NCBI GenBank assembly: GCA_033344815.1 | Contig: JAWPMR010000001.1 | Span: 3,396,136 to 3,460,135, forward strand | Direction: 5' to 3' | Length of the DNA stretch: 64,000 bases | Source: Paracoccaceae bacterium | Lineage (GTDB): Bacteria > Pseudomonadota > Alphaproteobacteria > Rhodobacterales > Rhodobacteraceae | Shown here: positions 53,140 through 63,026 of the stretch, piece after piece | Position numbering within the stretch: the first letter of the stretch is position 1 | Layout of the letters: each line of letters starts with the position of its first letter | The notes under the pieces: generated by a model | Told to the model about the DNA's origin: nothing | What the model saw: the letters and a program-made list of their open reading frames with translations, nothing else | Databases searched by the model: none | Translations under genes and position numbers: made by a program

Positions 53140-54284
53140 ACTTGCGTCACAACTCGTGACGTGCCGGAGGTACTGACGCAAGATCCGTCTTTTGGCGCTA
53201 GCTTTGTGATCGGCGCAGGCTTTATGGCCGGGCAGGCGCAGGTCGATAACCGGGCGCTTAAGCGCGAATTTCTCACACCAGCGACGATGGCCACTCTGAT
53301 CCAGATGGCGCGCGACATCTATCCGCTCGAACAGGTGCAGGACGAGTCCTACGCGCAAGCTGTGAAGGGTTACGACAACGAAAAGGCTGCGCCTGGTGTG
53401 GAGATGGGAATTTCTGCGCTCAACGCGGCGGCACACGGCAAAGGCTGCGCCGACTACGTCAATTTCAGGTGGGCGCGTGACCGCGTGAGCGTGCTGCGCG
53501 CCATAGCAGACAGCGCGTTCTTCCAACAGATACGCGGCGGTCTGGTGACGGGTCTCTATAACCAGAATGCCGTCTGGCCGATCTTCGCCGTCAAGAACGA
53601 CAGCTATTCGGCAGGCGGTTACATCGACTACGGCTTTGACGATATCGGCGATATTACTGGCTTGGTCTATGTTGACGTCGAAGGAACCGAGCATGATCAG
53701 AAGGCGCGTATCCTTCAGGACGAATGCCGCCATGACCCACGCCGTGGCTTTATCTCCGGTTTTGAGTTTGAGATGCTCATACTTGGTCTGCCAATCATGG
53801 TCATCTTCTTTGATCGCAGCGCCTGCGGGCGCGAGTTCACCACAGCACTTGGCCACGATAAAAAAGTGGTTGGCATGTGGATTGTAGGCAAGGACATGCC
53901 GCAGGAAACCAACCGCATCACGCTCAAACACGAGGTGAAGGCCCCGCACGGACTGCCAGTGACGGATGTATATTTCGACGACCATCCAAACGATGTTGCC
54001 AAGCGCAACCATGTCTACATGCAGGACGCTGCGGTCTATGAGGCGGTCGGCGCGACGTTGCCCTATCCCTTGACACAGGACCTTGAGACCAATCGCATGT
54101 CGGCAAATACGCGCGATAGAGATGTAAATGCGCATGGTCGGACCCATGACATCGCTAACCCGTTTGTCTAGGACGGCAATCGGTTCACGACCGGGGCGGC
54201 GTAAAATCTGACGCTGACTATTGTGGGGCTGGTCATCCGGCAGGCTGATTGCATCACCTCGGAACTGGACCGTCAGAACCTTTG
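53140..54284 (+). pseudogene. Fused remnant of gluconate dehydrogenase subunit 3 and GMC oxidoreductase
   Basis: The first part (LKREFLTPATMATLIQMARD, YVNFRWARDRVSVLRAIADS) resembles the gluconate 2-dehydrogenase subunit 3 family. From about 53640 the frame passes into the end of a GMC flavoprotein (TDVYFDDHPNDVAKRNHVYM, AVYEAVGAT, ANTRDRDVNAHGRTHDIANP). Homology continues past an amber (after base 54168) and an ochre codon to NLTLTIVGLVIRQAD and a stop at about 54284. The main part of the GMC protein, with its FAD domain, is deleted. Internal deletion plus two nonsense codons show it is dead. Confidence 0.65.
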
Positions 54285-54655
54285 ATCGGGAGCCAGACTC
54301 CCCTCCGGTCTTTTGGCGTCAGGAAGGCCGGACCCGGTCGCGTCACCAAGTGTTCGCCGAACCGCTCGATCGCTTGATCTTGGCTCGATACGTGCAGGGC
54401 CAATGCCCTGGCCAGACCGTGCGACGGGTTGAAAAATGTGTTCAGTTTTTGAACATATCCAGATCGGGGAACCGCACAGCGCGCACCGATAAATTTCAGC
54501 ATAATAACATGAACCAAAAGGAAAAAACCCGCATCTCCGTTGAAAGCGAATAGTCAGGCGGTACGGCCAGCTATTGCGCAGGTACAAGGCAGTTTGCCCA
54601 TTTTATTGGCTGTAGAGGGGCTTTTCTGTTAACACACCCATGGGAGGAACACATT
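54285..54655. other. Gap of about 370 bases
   Basis: I find no gene. The end of the segment carries a ribosome site GGGAGG for the TTG start at 54656. A clear -24/-12 element was not found. Confidence 0.5.
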
Positions 54656-55144
54656 TTGGATATTTTCTCGAAACGTGATGGTCCGCGTCTCGAAGACGTA
54701 AAAGCGCGCCGTGTTTTAAAGGAAAATGCTGGTACAATCCGCAAGTTGGCCGACCAGATCAGCAATGGGGGCTACTCGCGGATGCAGGCGGACGAAGCGC
54801 GCCGCAAGCAGGCGCCACAGCCCGAAGGCCTGATCATTCATGACCTTAAGGCGAAGGTGCAGTCCGATGTGCCGGAGCCCTATGTCAAGGTCAGCCTCAA
54901 CAACCGCGTTGTGCTTGTGGACAAATGCAACGGCAAGCAGATGTTGCTACTAGGTGAGATTCGCGGAAATTTTCTATCGAAGAAGTTTGTTCTGGCGACG
55001 CGGGAAAACGGCTTCCTGTCGCCGCTTGAAGATGACGTATTGGACGCAATCGCCCATCTCGACGGACAACAAATAACCGACGAATTCACCGAACAAGATC
55101 TGGCCGCCGGGTTGGAGACAGTTTTTGTATCGCCGGTCATCTGA
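54656..55144 (+). CDS. Hypothetical protein upstream of the activator
   Basis: A 162-residue soluble protein starting with TTG (MDIFSKRDGPRLEDVKARRV), 8 bases after GGGAGG. It has an N-terminal helical part and a beta-rich second half (VKVSLNNRVVLVDKCNGKQM). I do not recognise it. It lies 105 bases before the activator gene in the same direction and may be co-transcribed with it. Confidence 0.65.
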   Translation: MDIFSKRDGPRLEDVKARRVLKENAGTIRKLADQISNGGYSRMQADEARRKQAPQPEGLIIHDLKAKVQSDVPEPYVKVSLNNRVVLVDKCNGKQMLLLGEIRGNFLSKKFVLATRENGFLSPLEDDVLDAIAHLDGQQITDEFTEQDLAAGLETVFVSPVI

Positions 55145-55249
55145 CCGGAATCCCCGTTCTTTTTCTCGTGACCTAACACCAGGAACACGTCTCATGACCT
55201 TTGGGGGAGCAACAGGACTATTGAAACGGAAAGCAAGAGGTCTCAGCAA

Positions 55250-57217
55250 GTGACTATTGACCTAAGCCATTCGGAAAATGACACACGAGAAGCGTGGGAG
55301 CGTTTCGTCTCCTCCGTAACCCGTCATGACGAGCGACCTTCGAAGGTCCGAAACGAAATTCTCGATTCCTGGAAACGCAGCAAGGCATTCGGTGTGAATG
55401 CAGGCGCCCAGGCCTCGCGCAAGATCGACGATGAGAACCAACTCTACCTGCGCTGCGAACGCAATGCCGCCTTGCGCAAAGCGGCCACTGTAGCGTTCAA
55501 ACGGCTTGAACCGCATCTGAAAGAGGCCAAGACCATCCTGATCCTAGCCGATGATCAAGGCGTCGTCATTGAAGCCATCGGCGACAGTGTCGTGCTGGAG
55601 AACGGCAAAGACATCCATCTGGAGGTCGGCGGAGATTGGAGCGAAGCCACAATTGGGACCAACGGCATCGGGACTGCGCTGCGGACAGGCAGACCGGCTT
55701 ATGTGCATGCCTCCGAACATTTTGTTGAGGGAGTGCAATCTTGGACCTGTGCCGGTGCGCCGATCCGTGATCCTTTCACCCAGACGACGATCGCGGTGGT
55801 TAACCTTTCCGGCCCGCCACAGATCTTCCGCCAGCATAATGTAGCCCTTGTTCTGGCAACCGCACACGAGATCGAAATCGCGCTCGCCGATCAGAAACAG
55901 GCTGAGCGTACACAGTTGCTGGAAGCGTTCCTGTTGTCAGACCAGGGTCGAGGAAACGACGGCGTCGTTCTGGTTGATCAGTCCGGTCGGGTGCAGTTCC
56001 GCCGGGGATTGGAGACAGACCATCTAGAGCGTGGCCGGGAGCTGACCGTGGGGCACAAGTTGCTGCCAAAACTGGAAGGATTGACGGATCAGGACATCCC
56101 CAAGCTCCTCCCGGTGAACCTTGAGACTCGCGGCATCGAAAGGCTCAGGCTGGATGGTGAATTCCGGGGCGCGGCAGTCTTTCTGAAAGACAAAAGCAAG
56201 GCGCAACGCAAGGTCGTCGAGACCTGCCGGATCAGACCACGCGCCAACGTCGTTGAGAGTGAAATTCAGATTGTTGGACGCTCGCCAAAGATGCTTGACG
56301 CCATAGGTTTGGCGGAACGTGCGGCGCTTGCGAATGTGTCGGTGCTTATCCATGGGGAAACCGGCGTCGGAAAGGAGCTTTTCGCACGGTTGATCCACAG
56401 TCGGTTGCCCGATGCCAAGGCTCCTTACGTTCCGGTCAATTGCGCTGCGGTTTCCGGCGAGCTGATAGGCGCCGAGCTGTTCGGCTATGCCGGGGGTGCC
56501 TTCACGGGGGCGGCACCCGGTGGGCGCGCGGGCAAGTTCGAGCTTGCGCATCGCGGGGTTCTTTGTCTCGATGAGATCGGCGATATGCCGATAGAATTGC
56601 AGCCCTATCTTCTCCGGGCGCTGGAGCAACGGTCGATCTACCGCGTAGGCGACAGCAAGCGACGCAATGTCGATGTCAGGCTCGTCGCCATGACGAACCG
56701 CGATCTGCGGTGTGAAATAGAAAAGGGCAAGTTTCGCCGTGATCTGTTCTACCGTATCGGTGTTTTGACGATAGAAGTGCCGCCGCTGCGCGAACGCCGC
56801 GAGGATGTGCCCGCGCTGGTCGAACACTTTTCCGATCTCTTCGCGGCCAAGCCAGGGCACACGCGGATGACTTTCACAGAAAGGGCGCTTGAGCTGTTGT
56901 GCAACTATCAATGGCCTGGAAATGTTCGTGAACTGCGGAACGTCGTGCAGCGCTTCTATCTGGTCAAGTCCGACCGCGTGGTCACGGCCCAGGATCTGCC
57001 ATCAGAGATCCAGGACGATTTCGAAGCCGGTGACGCGGGGTCGCCGGAGTATATCCTCGACGCCAATTCGGGAGATCTGGAGAGCATCGAGGCGGGTGCG
57101 ATCCGGCGGACTATCGTCGCTGAAAATGGCAATCTGACACGCGTGGCTGCCGTGCTCGGGATCTCGCGACCGACCCTTTATCGCAAGATAAAACGGTATC
57201 ACATCCGCAAGATCTGA
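55250..57217 (+). CDS. Sigma-54-dependent AcoR-type activator
   Basis: A 655-residue enhancer-binding protein. It has an AcoR N-terminal sensor with GAF-like region (SWKRSKAFGVNAGAQ, TIGTNGIGTALRTGRPAY). The AAA+ domain has Walker A (HGETGVGKELFARL), the sigma-54 contact GAFTGA, Walker B (LCLDEIGDMP) and the RRDLFYRIGVL block. The C-terminal Fis-type helix-turn-helix reads RVAAVLGISRPTLYRKI. The start is GTG 55250. The full set of sigma-54 motifs contrasts with the degraded paralogue at 35602. It resembles the MimR-type regulators of group 5 monooxygenases and should act at 43229-43291 together with the local sigma-54. Confidence 0.92.
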   Translation: MTIDLSHSENDTREAWERFVSSVTRHDERPSKVRNEILDSWKRSKAFGVNAGAQASRKIDDENQLYLRCERNAALRKAATVAFKRLEPHLKEAKTILILADDQGVVIEAIGDSVVLENGKDIHLEVGGDWSEATIGTNGIGTALRTGRPAYVHASEHFVEGVQSWTCAGAPIRDPFTQTTIAVVNLSGPPQIFRQHNVALVLATAHEIEIALADQKQAERTQLLEAFLLSDQGRGNDGVVLVDQSGRVQFRRGLETDHLERGRELTVGHKLLPKLEGLTDQDIPKLLPVNLETRGIERLRLDGEFRGAAVFLKDKSKAQRKVVETCRIRPRANVVESEIQIVGRSPKMLDAIGLAERAALANVSVLIHGETGVGKELFARLIHSRLPDAKAPYVPVNCAAVSGELIGAELFGYAGGAFTGAAPGGRAGKFELAHRGVLCLDEIGDMPIELQPYLLRALEQRSIYRVGDSKRRNVDVRLVAMTNRDLRCEIEKGKFRRDLFYRIGVLTIEVPPLRERREDVPALVEHFSDLFAAKPGHTRMTFTERALELLCNYQWPGNVRELRNVVQRFYLVKSDRVVTAQDLPSEIQDDFEAGDAGSPEYILDANSGDLESIEAGAIRRTIVAENGNLTRVAAVLGISRPTLYRKIKRYHIRKI

Positions 57218-57245
57218 AACGACATTGGCGGACTTGCCCAGTTAA

Positions 57246-57452
57246 TCACAATCGATTTTGAAGGATGTTCAACTCGTGGGCAAGCGTGGCATAGTACGCC
57301 TCGGGGCTACGGAAGCTCTCGAAATGCGGCATCTGCACATGATCGGTCCCGTCGCTGTAGTGGGCAGAATTTCCGCCGTGGCGAATGTCTGCGCCACTTG
57401 CTGCAAAGAATTGGTCTGCATGCTCGATCCGCTGGGCGGGAGCGATTGTCTG
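57246..57452 (-). pseudogene. ArdC-like antirestriction protein fragment
   Basis: On the minus strand a short frame reads IEHADQFFAASGADIRHGGN, SAHYSDGTDHVQMPHFESFR and YYATLAHEL. This matches the zincin-type C-terminal domain of ArdC-like antirestriction proteins carried by plasmids. The expected TH-W-T after HEL is replaced by NILQNRL and a stop, so the metal site is incomplete. There is no start, and the N-terminal DNA-binding part is absent. Confidence 0.6.
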
Positions 57453-57532
57453 ACGTCAGCGCTTATGGATCCAAATAGGGTTATTTGCTAAGGGAGTGTT
57501 TGTTGCTCATCGTAACCACCGAGGAGTGGACG

Positions 57533-57793
57533 ATGAGAAAGACAGCGAAGAGCCTTGGCGAGAAGATCGTCAAAGATATTAAACGTGCAACGCGCAAGCA
57601 CTATTCATCTGAAGAGAAGATCAGGATCGTGTTGGATGGTCTGCGTGGTGAAAACAGCATTGCTGAGCTGTGCCGCCGTGAAGGGATATCGCAGGGCATC
57701 TACTACAAATGGTCGAAAGACTTCATGGAGGCCGGAAAGAAGCGGCTAGCTGGGGACACAGCACGCGCTGCGATCAATCCAAGGCCATTGTGA
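57533..57793 (+). pseudogene. IS3-type transposase OrfA, truncated
   Basis: Codons from ATG 57533 (GAGGAGTGG upstream) encode an OrfA helix-turn-helix protein (KHYSSEEKIRIVLDGLRGEN, IAELCRREGISQGIYYKWSK). The match ends at LAGDTARAA, near base 57770, where the recombinase remnant begins. The leucine zipper and OrfB are missing. Confidence 0.7.
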
Positions 57794-58149
57794 CGTCTGC
57801 CAAGAAAGAATTGCGGCGCGTGGACAAGGAAATTGAAATCGTCCTTGATCGCATCATGGGGGCCAGCAGTGACTCGGTCATTCGTCGCTATGAAAGCAAG
57901 GTCGAGCAACTGGAACGTCAGAGGGCCGGATTGGTGGAAAAAGTCTCAAATCAAGGTGAGGCCAAAGGCACCTACGCAGAAAAACTAGAACTCGTTCTGA
58001 AGTTTCTCTCAACTCCATGGAATCTATGGGATAATGGTGACATCCATGTCCGCCGAATGGTGCTGAAACTCGCCTTTACCTCCCCCGTTTACTGCACCCG
58101 AAATGAGGGGGCTAGAACTCCCGATTTATCTATACCGTTAAGGCTTTAG
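57772..58149 (+). pseudogene. Serine recombinase C-terminal remnant next to tRNA-Thr
   Basis: A frame reading CDQSKAIVTSAKKELRRVDK, VIRRYESKVEQLERQRAGLV and LKFLSTPWNLWDNGDIHVRR fits the coiled-coil and C-terminal part of large serine recombinases. The upstream catalytic and zinc parts were cut off by the IS3 fragment at about 57770. It ends 29 bases before the 3' end of the tRNA gene, the position expected for the integrase of an element inserted at that tRNA. Confidence 0.65.
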
Positions 58150-58177
58150 ATAGTGTTTTGGATGGAGGATTCTTTTG

Positions 58178-58252
<75 letters not shown>

Positions 58253-58338
58253 GCCGATGTGGCGCGTGAGTAGACGCAATAACGCATTTGCGCAAGCCTA
58301 ATCTGGACGCTGTGCGCACCCTGCGCTAGACAGACGCC

Positions 58339-58518
58339 ATGGTTCATAAATCAGACCCCAAAAAGCAAACCGGACCCAAGGATGCGCGTGCAGATCGGCT
58401 CAAGGCCGCTCTGAAAGCAAACCTTGCGCGGCGAAAAGCTCAGAGCAGAGCGCGCAGCGATACAAAAGGGGCACAAACAGGCACTCCGGCACCCACCGGA
58501 TCACAAAAGGACGCATAA
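58339..58518 (+). CDS. Small basic protein upstream of murA
   Basis: A 59-residue Lys/Arg-rich protein ([20 protein letters not shown]) that ends 4 bases before the murA start. Small genes of this kind stand before murA in Rhodobacteraceae and are annotated hypothetical. The charge suggests RNA or membrane contact. Confidence 0.65.
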   Translation: MVHKSDPKKQTGPKDARADRLKAALKANLARRKAQSRARSDTKGAQTGTPAPTGSQKDA

Positions 58519-58522
58519 GCGT

Positions 58523-59791
58523 ATGGATTCCATTCTTGTTCGGGGCGGTGGCCCGCTCAGCGGGCAAATTCCGATTGCGGGCGCTAAAAACGCCTGTTTG
58601 ACGCTGATGCCCGCGACGCTGCTTTCCGAGGAACCGTTGACGCTGATCAATGCGCCGCGTCTGTCTGATATCAAAACCATGACGCAATTGCTGCAATCCC
58701 TGGGCGCGGAGGTCACGTCGCTGCAGGGCGGGCAGGTCATTGCCCTGTCCAGTCATGATATCAACAACCACATGGCACATTACGATATCGTGCGCAAAAT
58801 GCGGGCCTCGATCCTCGTGCTGGGGCCGCTTCTCGCGCGTTTCGGGCATGCTGTGGTCTCCTTGCCCGGGGGATGTGCGATCGGGGCGCGTCCGGTTGAT
58901 CTGCACCTCAAGGCGCTTGAGGCGATGGGGGCGGAGCTCGAACTCAGGGACGGTTATGTGCATGCCAGGGCCCCGGGTGGGCTCAAGGGCGGGAAGGTCG
59001 ATTTTGACTTTGCCTCCGTCGGGGCAACGGAAAACGCACTGATGGCGGCGACCCTGGCCAAGGGCACGACCGTCATCAATAACGCCGCCCGTGAACCGGA
59101 AATCATTGATCTGGCGCGGTGTTTGCGCTCAATGGGTGCACAGATTGACGGCGAAGGGACCTCAACCCTGACCGTTCAGGGCGTGGACCGTCTGGGCGGC
59201 GCAACCCACGCGGTGGTCACGGATCGCATCGAACTGGGCACCTATATGCTTGCCCCCGCAATCTGCGGCGGGGAGGTTGAGTTGCTCGGCGGCCGGCTCG
59301 ATCTGGTCGCGGCGTTCTGCGAAAAACTCGACGCGGCCGGGATCGCGGTCAGCGAAACGCCAAAAGGCCTCTCGGTGAAACGTCGCGGTGACATCACGCA
59401 TGCGGTGGATGTGACCACCGAGCCCTTTCCCGGCTTTCCCACCGACCTTCAGGCCCAGATGATGGCGCTGCTTTGCACGGCGGATGGCACGTCGGTGCTG
59501 GAGGAAAAGATCTTTGAAAACCGCTTCATGCATGCGCCGGAACTGATGCGCATGGGTGCGGATATCGACGTACAGGGGGGCACTGCGACCGTAAAAGGCG
59601 TGGGTAAACTCAAGGGCGCGCCGGTCATGGCCACCGACCTGCGCGCGTCTGTCTCGTTGATCCTTGCGGGCCTCGCGGCAGAAGGGGAAACGCGCGTGGG
59701 TCGCGTCTATCACCTGGATCGCGGATATGAACATGTCGTCGCCAAGTTGCGCGGCGTCGGGGCGGATATCGAACGGATACAAGAAAAATGA
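58523..59791 (+). CDS. murA: UDP-N-acetylglucosamine 1-carboxyvinyltransferase
   Basis: A 422-residue MurA, first committed step of peptidoglycan synthesis: transfer of enolpyruvate from PEP to UDP-GlcNAc. It contains the K22-N23 pair ([15 protein letters not shown]) and the catalytic Cys118 in [15 protein letters not shown], the target of fosfomycin. ATG 58523 ([10 protein letters not shown]) is used; the frame is open upstream to 58424 but through the preceding small gene. The stop overlaps the DUF2948 start as ATGA. Confidence 0.97.
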   Translation: MDSILVRGGGPLSGQIPIAGAKNACLTLMPATLLSEEPLTLINAPRLSDIKTMTQLLQSLGAEVTSLQGGQVIALSSHDINNHMAHYDIVRKMRASILVLGPLLARFGHAVVSLPGGCAIGARPVDLHLKALEAMGAELELRDGYVHARAPGGLKGGKVDFDFASVGATENALMAATLAKGTTVINNAAREPEIIDLARCLRSMGAQIDGEGTSTLTVQGVDRLGGATHAVVTDRIELGTYMLAPAICGGEVELLGGRLDLVAAFCEKLDAAGIAVSETPKGLSVKRRGDITHAVDVTTEPFPGFPTDLQAQMMALLCTADGTSVLEEKIFENRFMHAPELMRMGADIDVQGGTATVKGVGKLKGAPVMATDLRASVSLILAGLAAEGETRVGRVYHLDRGYEHVVAKLRGVGADIERIQEK

Positions 59792-60255
59792 CGGACGCAA
59801 GTTTTGAAGACGGCCATGAGGCCCCGCTGAACCTTGGCGCGCTGGATGGTGAGGACCTGACCGTCATCTCCGCTCTGGTGCAGGACGCGGTCTTTCCGGC
59901 AACGGAAATGCGCTGGGACCGGGGGGCAAACCGGTTTGCCCTGCTGATCAACCGTTTCCGCTGGGAAGAGGGCCCGGCGCGCGCCCTGTCCCCGGAACGG
60001 GTGCAATCCCTCTTGGTATTTGAGGGCGTGCGCGGGGTGGCCAGCAACGGAATTGACCGCAAGGATGGCGATACTGTCTTGTCCATCCTGTCGGTTGCCT
60101 TTGAAGAGGTTGACGCCCCCGGTGGTCACATGATTTTGACCTTGGCCGGGGACGGTGCCATCCGCCTGTCCGTCGAAGCCCTTGAGGTGGCATTGAAAGA
60201 TGTGACAAAGCCCTATGTTGCGCCTTCCAAGAAAACCCCCGGTCACCCGGAATAA
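59788..60255 (+). CDS. DUF2948 family protein
   Basis: A 155-residue alphaproteobacterial protein with a beta-rich fold ([31 protein letters not shown]). The function is unknown. It sits between murA and hisD and overlaps murA by 4 bases. Confidence 0.85.
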   Translation: MTDASFEDGHEAPLNLGALDGEDLTVISALVQDAVFPATEMRWDRGANRFALLINRFRWEEGPARALSPERVQSLLVFEGVRGVASNGIDRKDGDTVLSILSVAFEEVDAPGGHMILTLAGDGAIRLSVEALEVALKDVTKPYVAPSKKTPGHPE

Positions 60256-60304
60256 AACGGTTTGGCGCGCCGTAACACTCATGTGATCTGCCAAAGGTAC
60301 CGGT

Positions 60305-61609
60305 ATGCCCGTCTTTTTAAACGCCACTGACACAGATTTCGAAACAGCCTTTCAATCCCTGCTGAGTGCCAAGCGCGAAGACAGCCCGGATGTTGATGCG
60401 ACGGTGGCCCAGATCATCGCGGATGTGCGCGCACGTGGCGATGCCGCAGTGCTTGACCTCACGCAAAAATTCGACCGTTTGACCCTGACGCCTGAGAGCT
60501 TGCGCATTACGCAGGCCGAGATTGATGAGGCCACCGCGCAAGTATCGCAAGAAGAACACGCCGCCCTTGCCTTGGCCGCTGACCGCATTCGCGCCTATCA
60601 CGAACGCCAGCGCCCCACGGATGCCGAATGGCAGGATGACACCGGTGCGACATTGGGTTGGCGCTGGACGCCGGTGGCCGCTGCGGGGCTTTATGTCCCG
60701 GGCGGGCTCGCCTCATACCCCTCATCGGTTTTGATGAATGCGATACCCGCAAAAGTCGCAGGCGTGCCGCGTCTGGCGATGGTGGTTCCGGCGCCCGATG
60801 GGGTGCTGAACCCGCTGGTGCTGGTGGCGGCAACGCTTGCGGGGGTTGATGAAATCTACCGGATTGGCGGCGCGCAGGCGATTGCGGCCCTCGCCTATGG
60901 CACCGAGACGATTGCGCCCGTGGATAAAATCACCGGACCGGGCAATGCCTTTGTCGCGGCGGCCAAACGGCGGGTTTTTGGCAAAGTCGGGATCGATATG
61001 ATCGCCGGACCATCGGAAATTCTGGTGATCGCGGATGGGGACAATGATCCCGATTGGATCGCGCTTGACCTGCTCAGTCAGGCGGAACATGACGAAAGCG
61101 CGCAGTCTATCTTGATCACGACGGATGCCGATTTTGGCCGTGCTGTCGCGGATGCTGTGGAAAAACGCCTCGAAACTCTGAAGCGCCGGGTCATTGCGGG
61201 GCCCAGCTGGCGCGATTTCGGCGCGGTGATCAGCGTGCCCGATCTTGCAACCGCTGCCGCGCTGAGCGACCGGATCGCGCCGGAACACCTTGAGCTTTGC
61301 GTCGCGGATCCTGATAGCCTAAGCGCGCAGATCACTCACGCCGGTGCGATATTTCTGGGGCAATGGACGCCCGAAGCTATTGGCGACTATATCGGGGGGC
61401 CAAACCATGTGCTGCCGACGGCGCGTTCGGCGCGGTTTTCATCCGGGCTCTCTGTGCTCGATTTTGTCAAACGCACCACAATGGCGCGTATGACGCCACA
61501 GGCTCTGAAGACCATTGGTCCTGCGGCAGAAACCCTTGCGCACTCCGAGAGCCTTGAAGCACACGGTCTGTCGGTAACGGCACGGTTGCGTAAACTCAAC
61601 GACAGCTAG
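60305..61609 (+). CDS. hisD: Histidinol dehydrogenase
   Basis: A 434-residue HisD, which oxidises histidinol to histidine in two NAD-dependent steps with zinc. Family blocks are GLYVPGGLASYPSSVLMNAI, PGNAFVAAAKR, DMIAGPSEILVIAD and the zinc/catalytic region LLSQAEHDESAQS. Near the C-terminus is the usual GGPNHVLPTARSARFSSGLS. Confidence 0.97.
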   Translation: MPVFLNATDTDFETAFQSLLSAKREDSPDVDATVAQIIADVRARGDAAVLDLTQKFDRLTLTPESLRITQAEIDEATAQVSQEEHAALALAADRIRAYHERQRPTDAEWQDDTGATLGWRWTPVAAAGLYVPGGLASYPSSVLMNAIPAKVAGVPRLAMVVPAPDGVLNPLVLVAATLAGVDEIYRIGGAQAIAALAYGTETIAPVDKITGPGNAFVAAAKRRVFGKVGIDMIAGPSEILVIADGDNDPDWIALDLLSQAEHDESAQSILITTDADFGRAVADAVEKRLETLKRRVIAGPSWRDFGAVISVPDLATAAALSDRIAPEHLELCVADPDSLSAQITHAGAIFLGQWTPEAIGDYIGGPNHVLPTARSARFSSGLSVLDFVKRTTMARMTPQALKTIGPAAETLAHSESLEAHGLSVTARLRKLNDS

Positions 61610-61679
61610 AGCATTGCCCTTTTGCGCGGACCTGCGCTAAGACTTGTCAGCTTGCTGTTTTGTGTAAAGAACCTGACCC

Positions 61680-62159
61680 ATGTCCCGTATATCCGAGATT
61701 TTCCTTGACGATTCTGCTCTGCCCCCGGCCACGCCCGAAATTGAGCAGGAACGCCGCGTTGCGATGTTTGACCTTCTGGAGGAAAACACCTTTGTGCTTC
61801 CCGAACGGGATGGGCGGACGGTGCCGGAGGGTCCCTATCATGTGGGGCTTGCGATCCGCGAAAAGCGGCTGGTCTTTGACGTCACAACTGAAAGCGCGGA
61901 AAAGGCTGCGGAGTTTCATCTGTCGCTGGGGCCCTTTCGTCAGGTGGTGAAGGACTATTTTCAGATCTGCGAAAGCTATTTCGAGGCGGTGAAAAAGCTG
62001 CCGCCCAGCCAGATTGAAACCATCGACATGGCCCGGCGCGGTATCCACAACGAAGGCTCGCGCGTGTTGCAGGAACGGCTTGAAGGCAAGGCGGAGGTGG
62101 ATACCGATACCGCCCGGCGCCTGTTCACCTTGATTTGTGTTCTGCATTTCGGGGGCTGA
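61680..62159 (+). CDS. UPF0262 family protein
   Basis: A 159-residue protein of the UPF0262 family, restricted to Alphaproteobacteria. Recognisable are EQERRVAMFDLLEENTFVLP and RRGIHNEGSRVLQERLEGK. Its function is unknown. It abuts the phosphatase gene (TGA directly followed by ATG). Confidence 0.9.
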   Translation: MSRISEIFLDDSALPPATPEIEQERRVAMFDLLEENTFVLPERDGRTVPEGPYHVGLAIREKRLVFDVTTESAEKAAEFHLSLGPFRQVVKDYFQICESYFEAVKKLPPSQIETIDMARRGIHNEGSRVLQERLEGKAEVDTDTARRLFTLICVLHFGG

Positions 62160-62621
62160 ATGGAGCACGACCTTCCTCAATCGGTTCTGTTTTGTTGCGA
62201 TCATAACGCAGTGCGCTCACCGATGGCCGAAGGGATCATGAAAAAGCTATACGGCACAGGGACCTATGTGCAGTCGGCGGGCGTCACAAATGATATGGAA
62301 ATAGACGGGTTTTCCATCGCCGTCTGTCAGGAAATGAATGTGGAACTGTCGCGTCATCGCAGCCGCAGTTTTGATGAAATGGAAAACTGGGGGGATGATC
62401 TGGGCTCCTTTGATCTGGTAATTGCGCTCAGCCCGGCTTCGCAACGGCGCGCGCTGGATCTGACGCGGTTTTACCATCTGGACGTCGAATACTGGCCTAT
62501 TCTGGACCCCACGGGTCTGGGCGAGACCCGGGAGGCCAAACTGGTGAGCTACCGTCAGGCGCGGGACCAGATCATGGAACGCCTGATTGCTCGTTTCGGG
62601 CCGCCGACAGAAGCAATTTGA
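62160..62621 (+). CDS. Low-molecular-weight phosphatase family protein
   Basis: A 153-residue protein of the LMW protein-tyrosine-phosphatase/arsenate reductase family. The signature C-x5-R-S is at residues 13-20 (CDHNAVRS), and the conserved late Asp-Pro is in ILDPTGLGE. The substrate, phosphotyrosine or arsenate, is not decided by sequence. It begins directly after the UPF0262 stop. Confidence 0.88.
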   Translation: MEHDLPQSVLFCCDHNAVRSPMAEGIMKKLYGTGTYVQSAGVTNDMEIDGFSIAVCQEMNVELSRHRSRSFDEMENWGDDLGSFDLVIALSPASQRRALDLTRFYHLDVEYWPILDPTGLGETREAKLVSYRQARDQIMERLIARFGPPTEAI

Positions 62622-62629
62622 GAGGGTCT

Positions 62630-63022
62630 GTGAAGCACATCATCAAGCAGTATTTTGACGCCTTCAACGCCAAAGATATGACGGGCATGCTGGACTGTCT
62701 GTCACAGGATGTGGCGCATCACGTGAACGAAGGCACCGTCCGGATCGGCAAAGAGGCATTTGCTGAATTTTGCGCCCATATGAGTCGATGCTATGATGAA
62801 ACACTGGTGGATATGGTGATTTTTGAAGCCCCGGATCACGGTCGTGCGGCGGCTGAATACAATGTTCAGGGCCGTTATCTCGAAACAGACGCGGGACTGC
62901 CCGAGGCAAGGGGTCAATCCTACAAGCTGTCAGCCGGTTCGTTTTTTGATGTCACCGGGGGAAAGATTACGCGGGTGACAACACGGTATAATCTGAACGA
63001 CTGGATTGCGCAGGTGTCCTGA
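62630..63022 (+). CDS. SnoaL/ketosteroid isomerase-like protein
   Basis: A 130-residue NTF2-like protein (YFDAFNAKDMTGMLDCLSQD and HVNEGTVRIGKEAFAEFCAH). The family holds isomerases, hydratases and binding proteins; the exact task is unknown. I chose GTG 62630 after AGAGGG; a TTG at 62618 overlapping the previous stop is possible. Confidence 0.8.
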   Translation: MKHIIKQYFDAFNAKDMTGMLDCLSQDVAHHVNEGTVRIGKEAFAEFCAHMSRCYDETLVDMVIFEAPDHGRAAAEYNVQGRYLETDAGLPEARGQSYKLSAGSFFDVTGGKITRVTTRYNLNDWIAQVS

Positions 63023-63026
63023 GACG

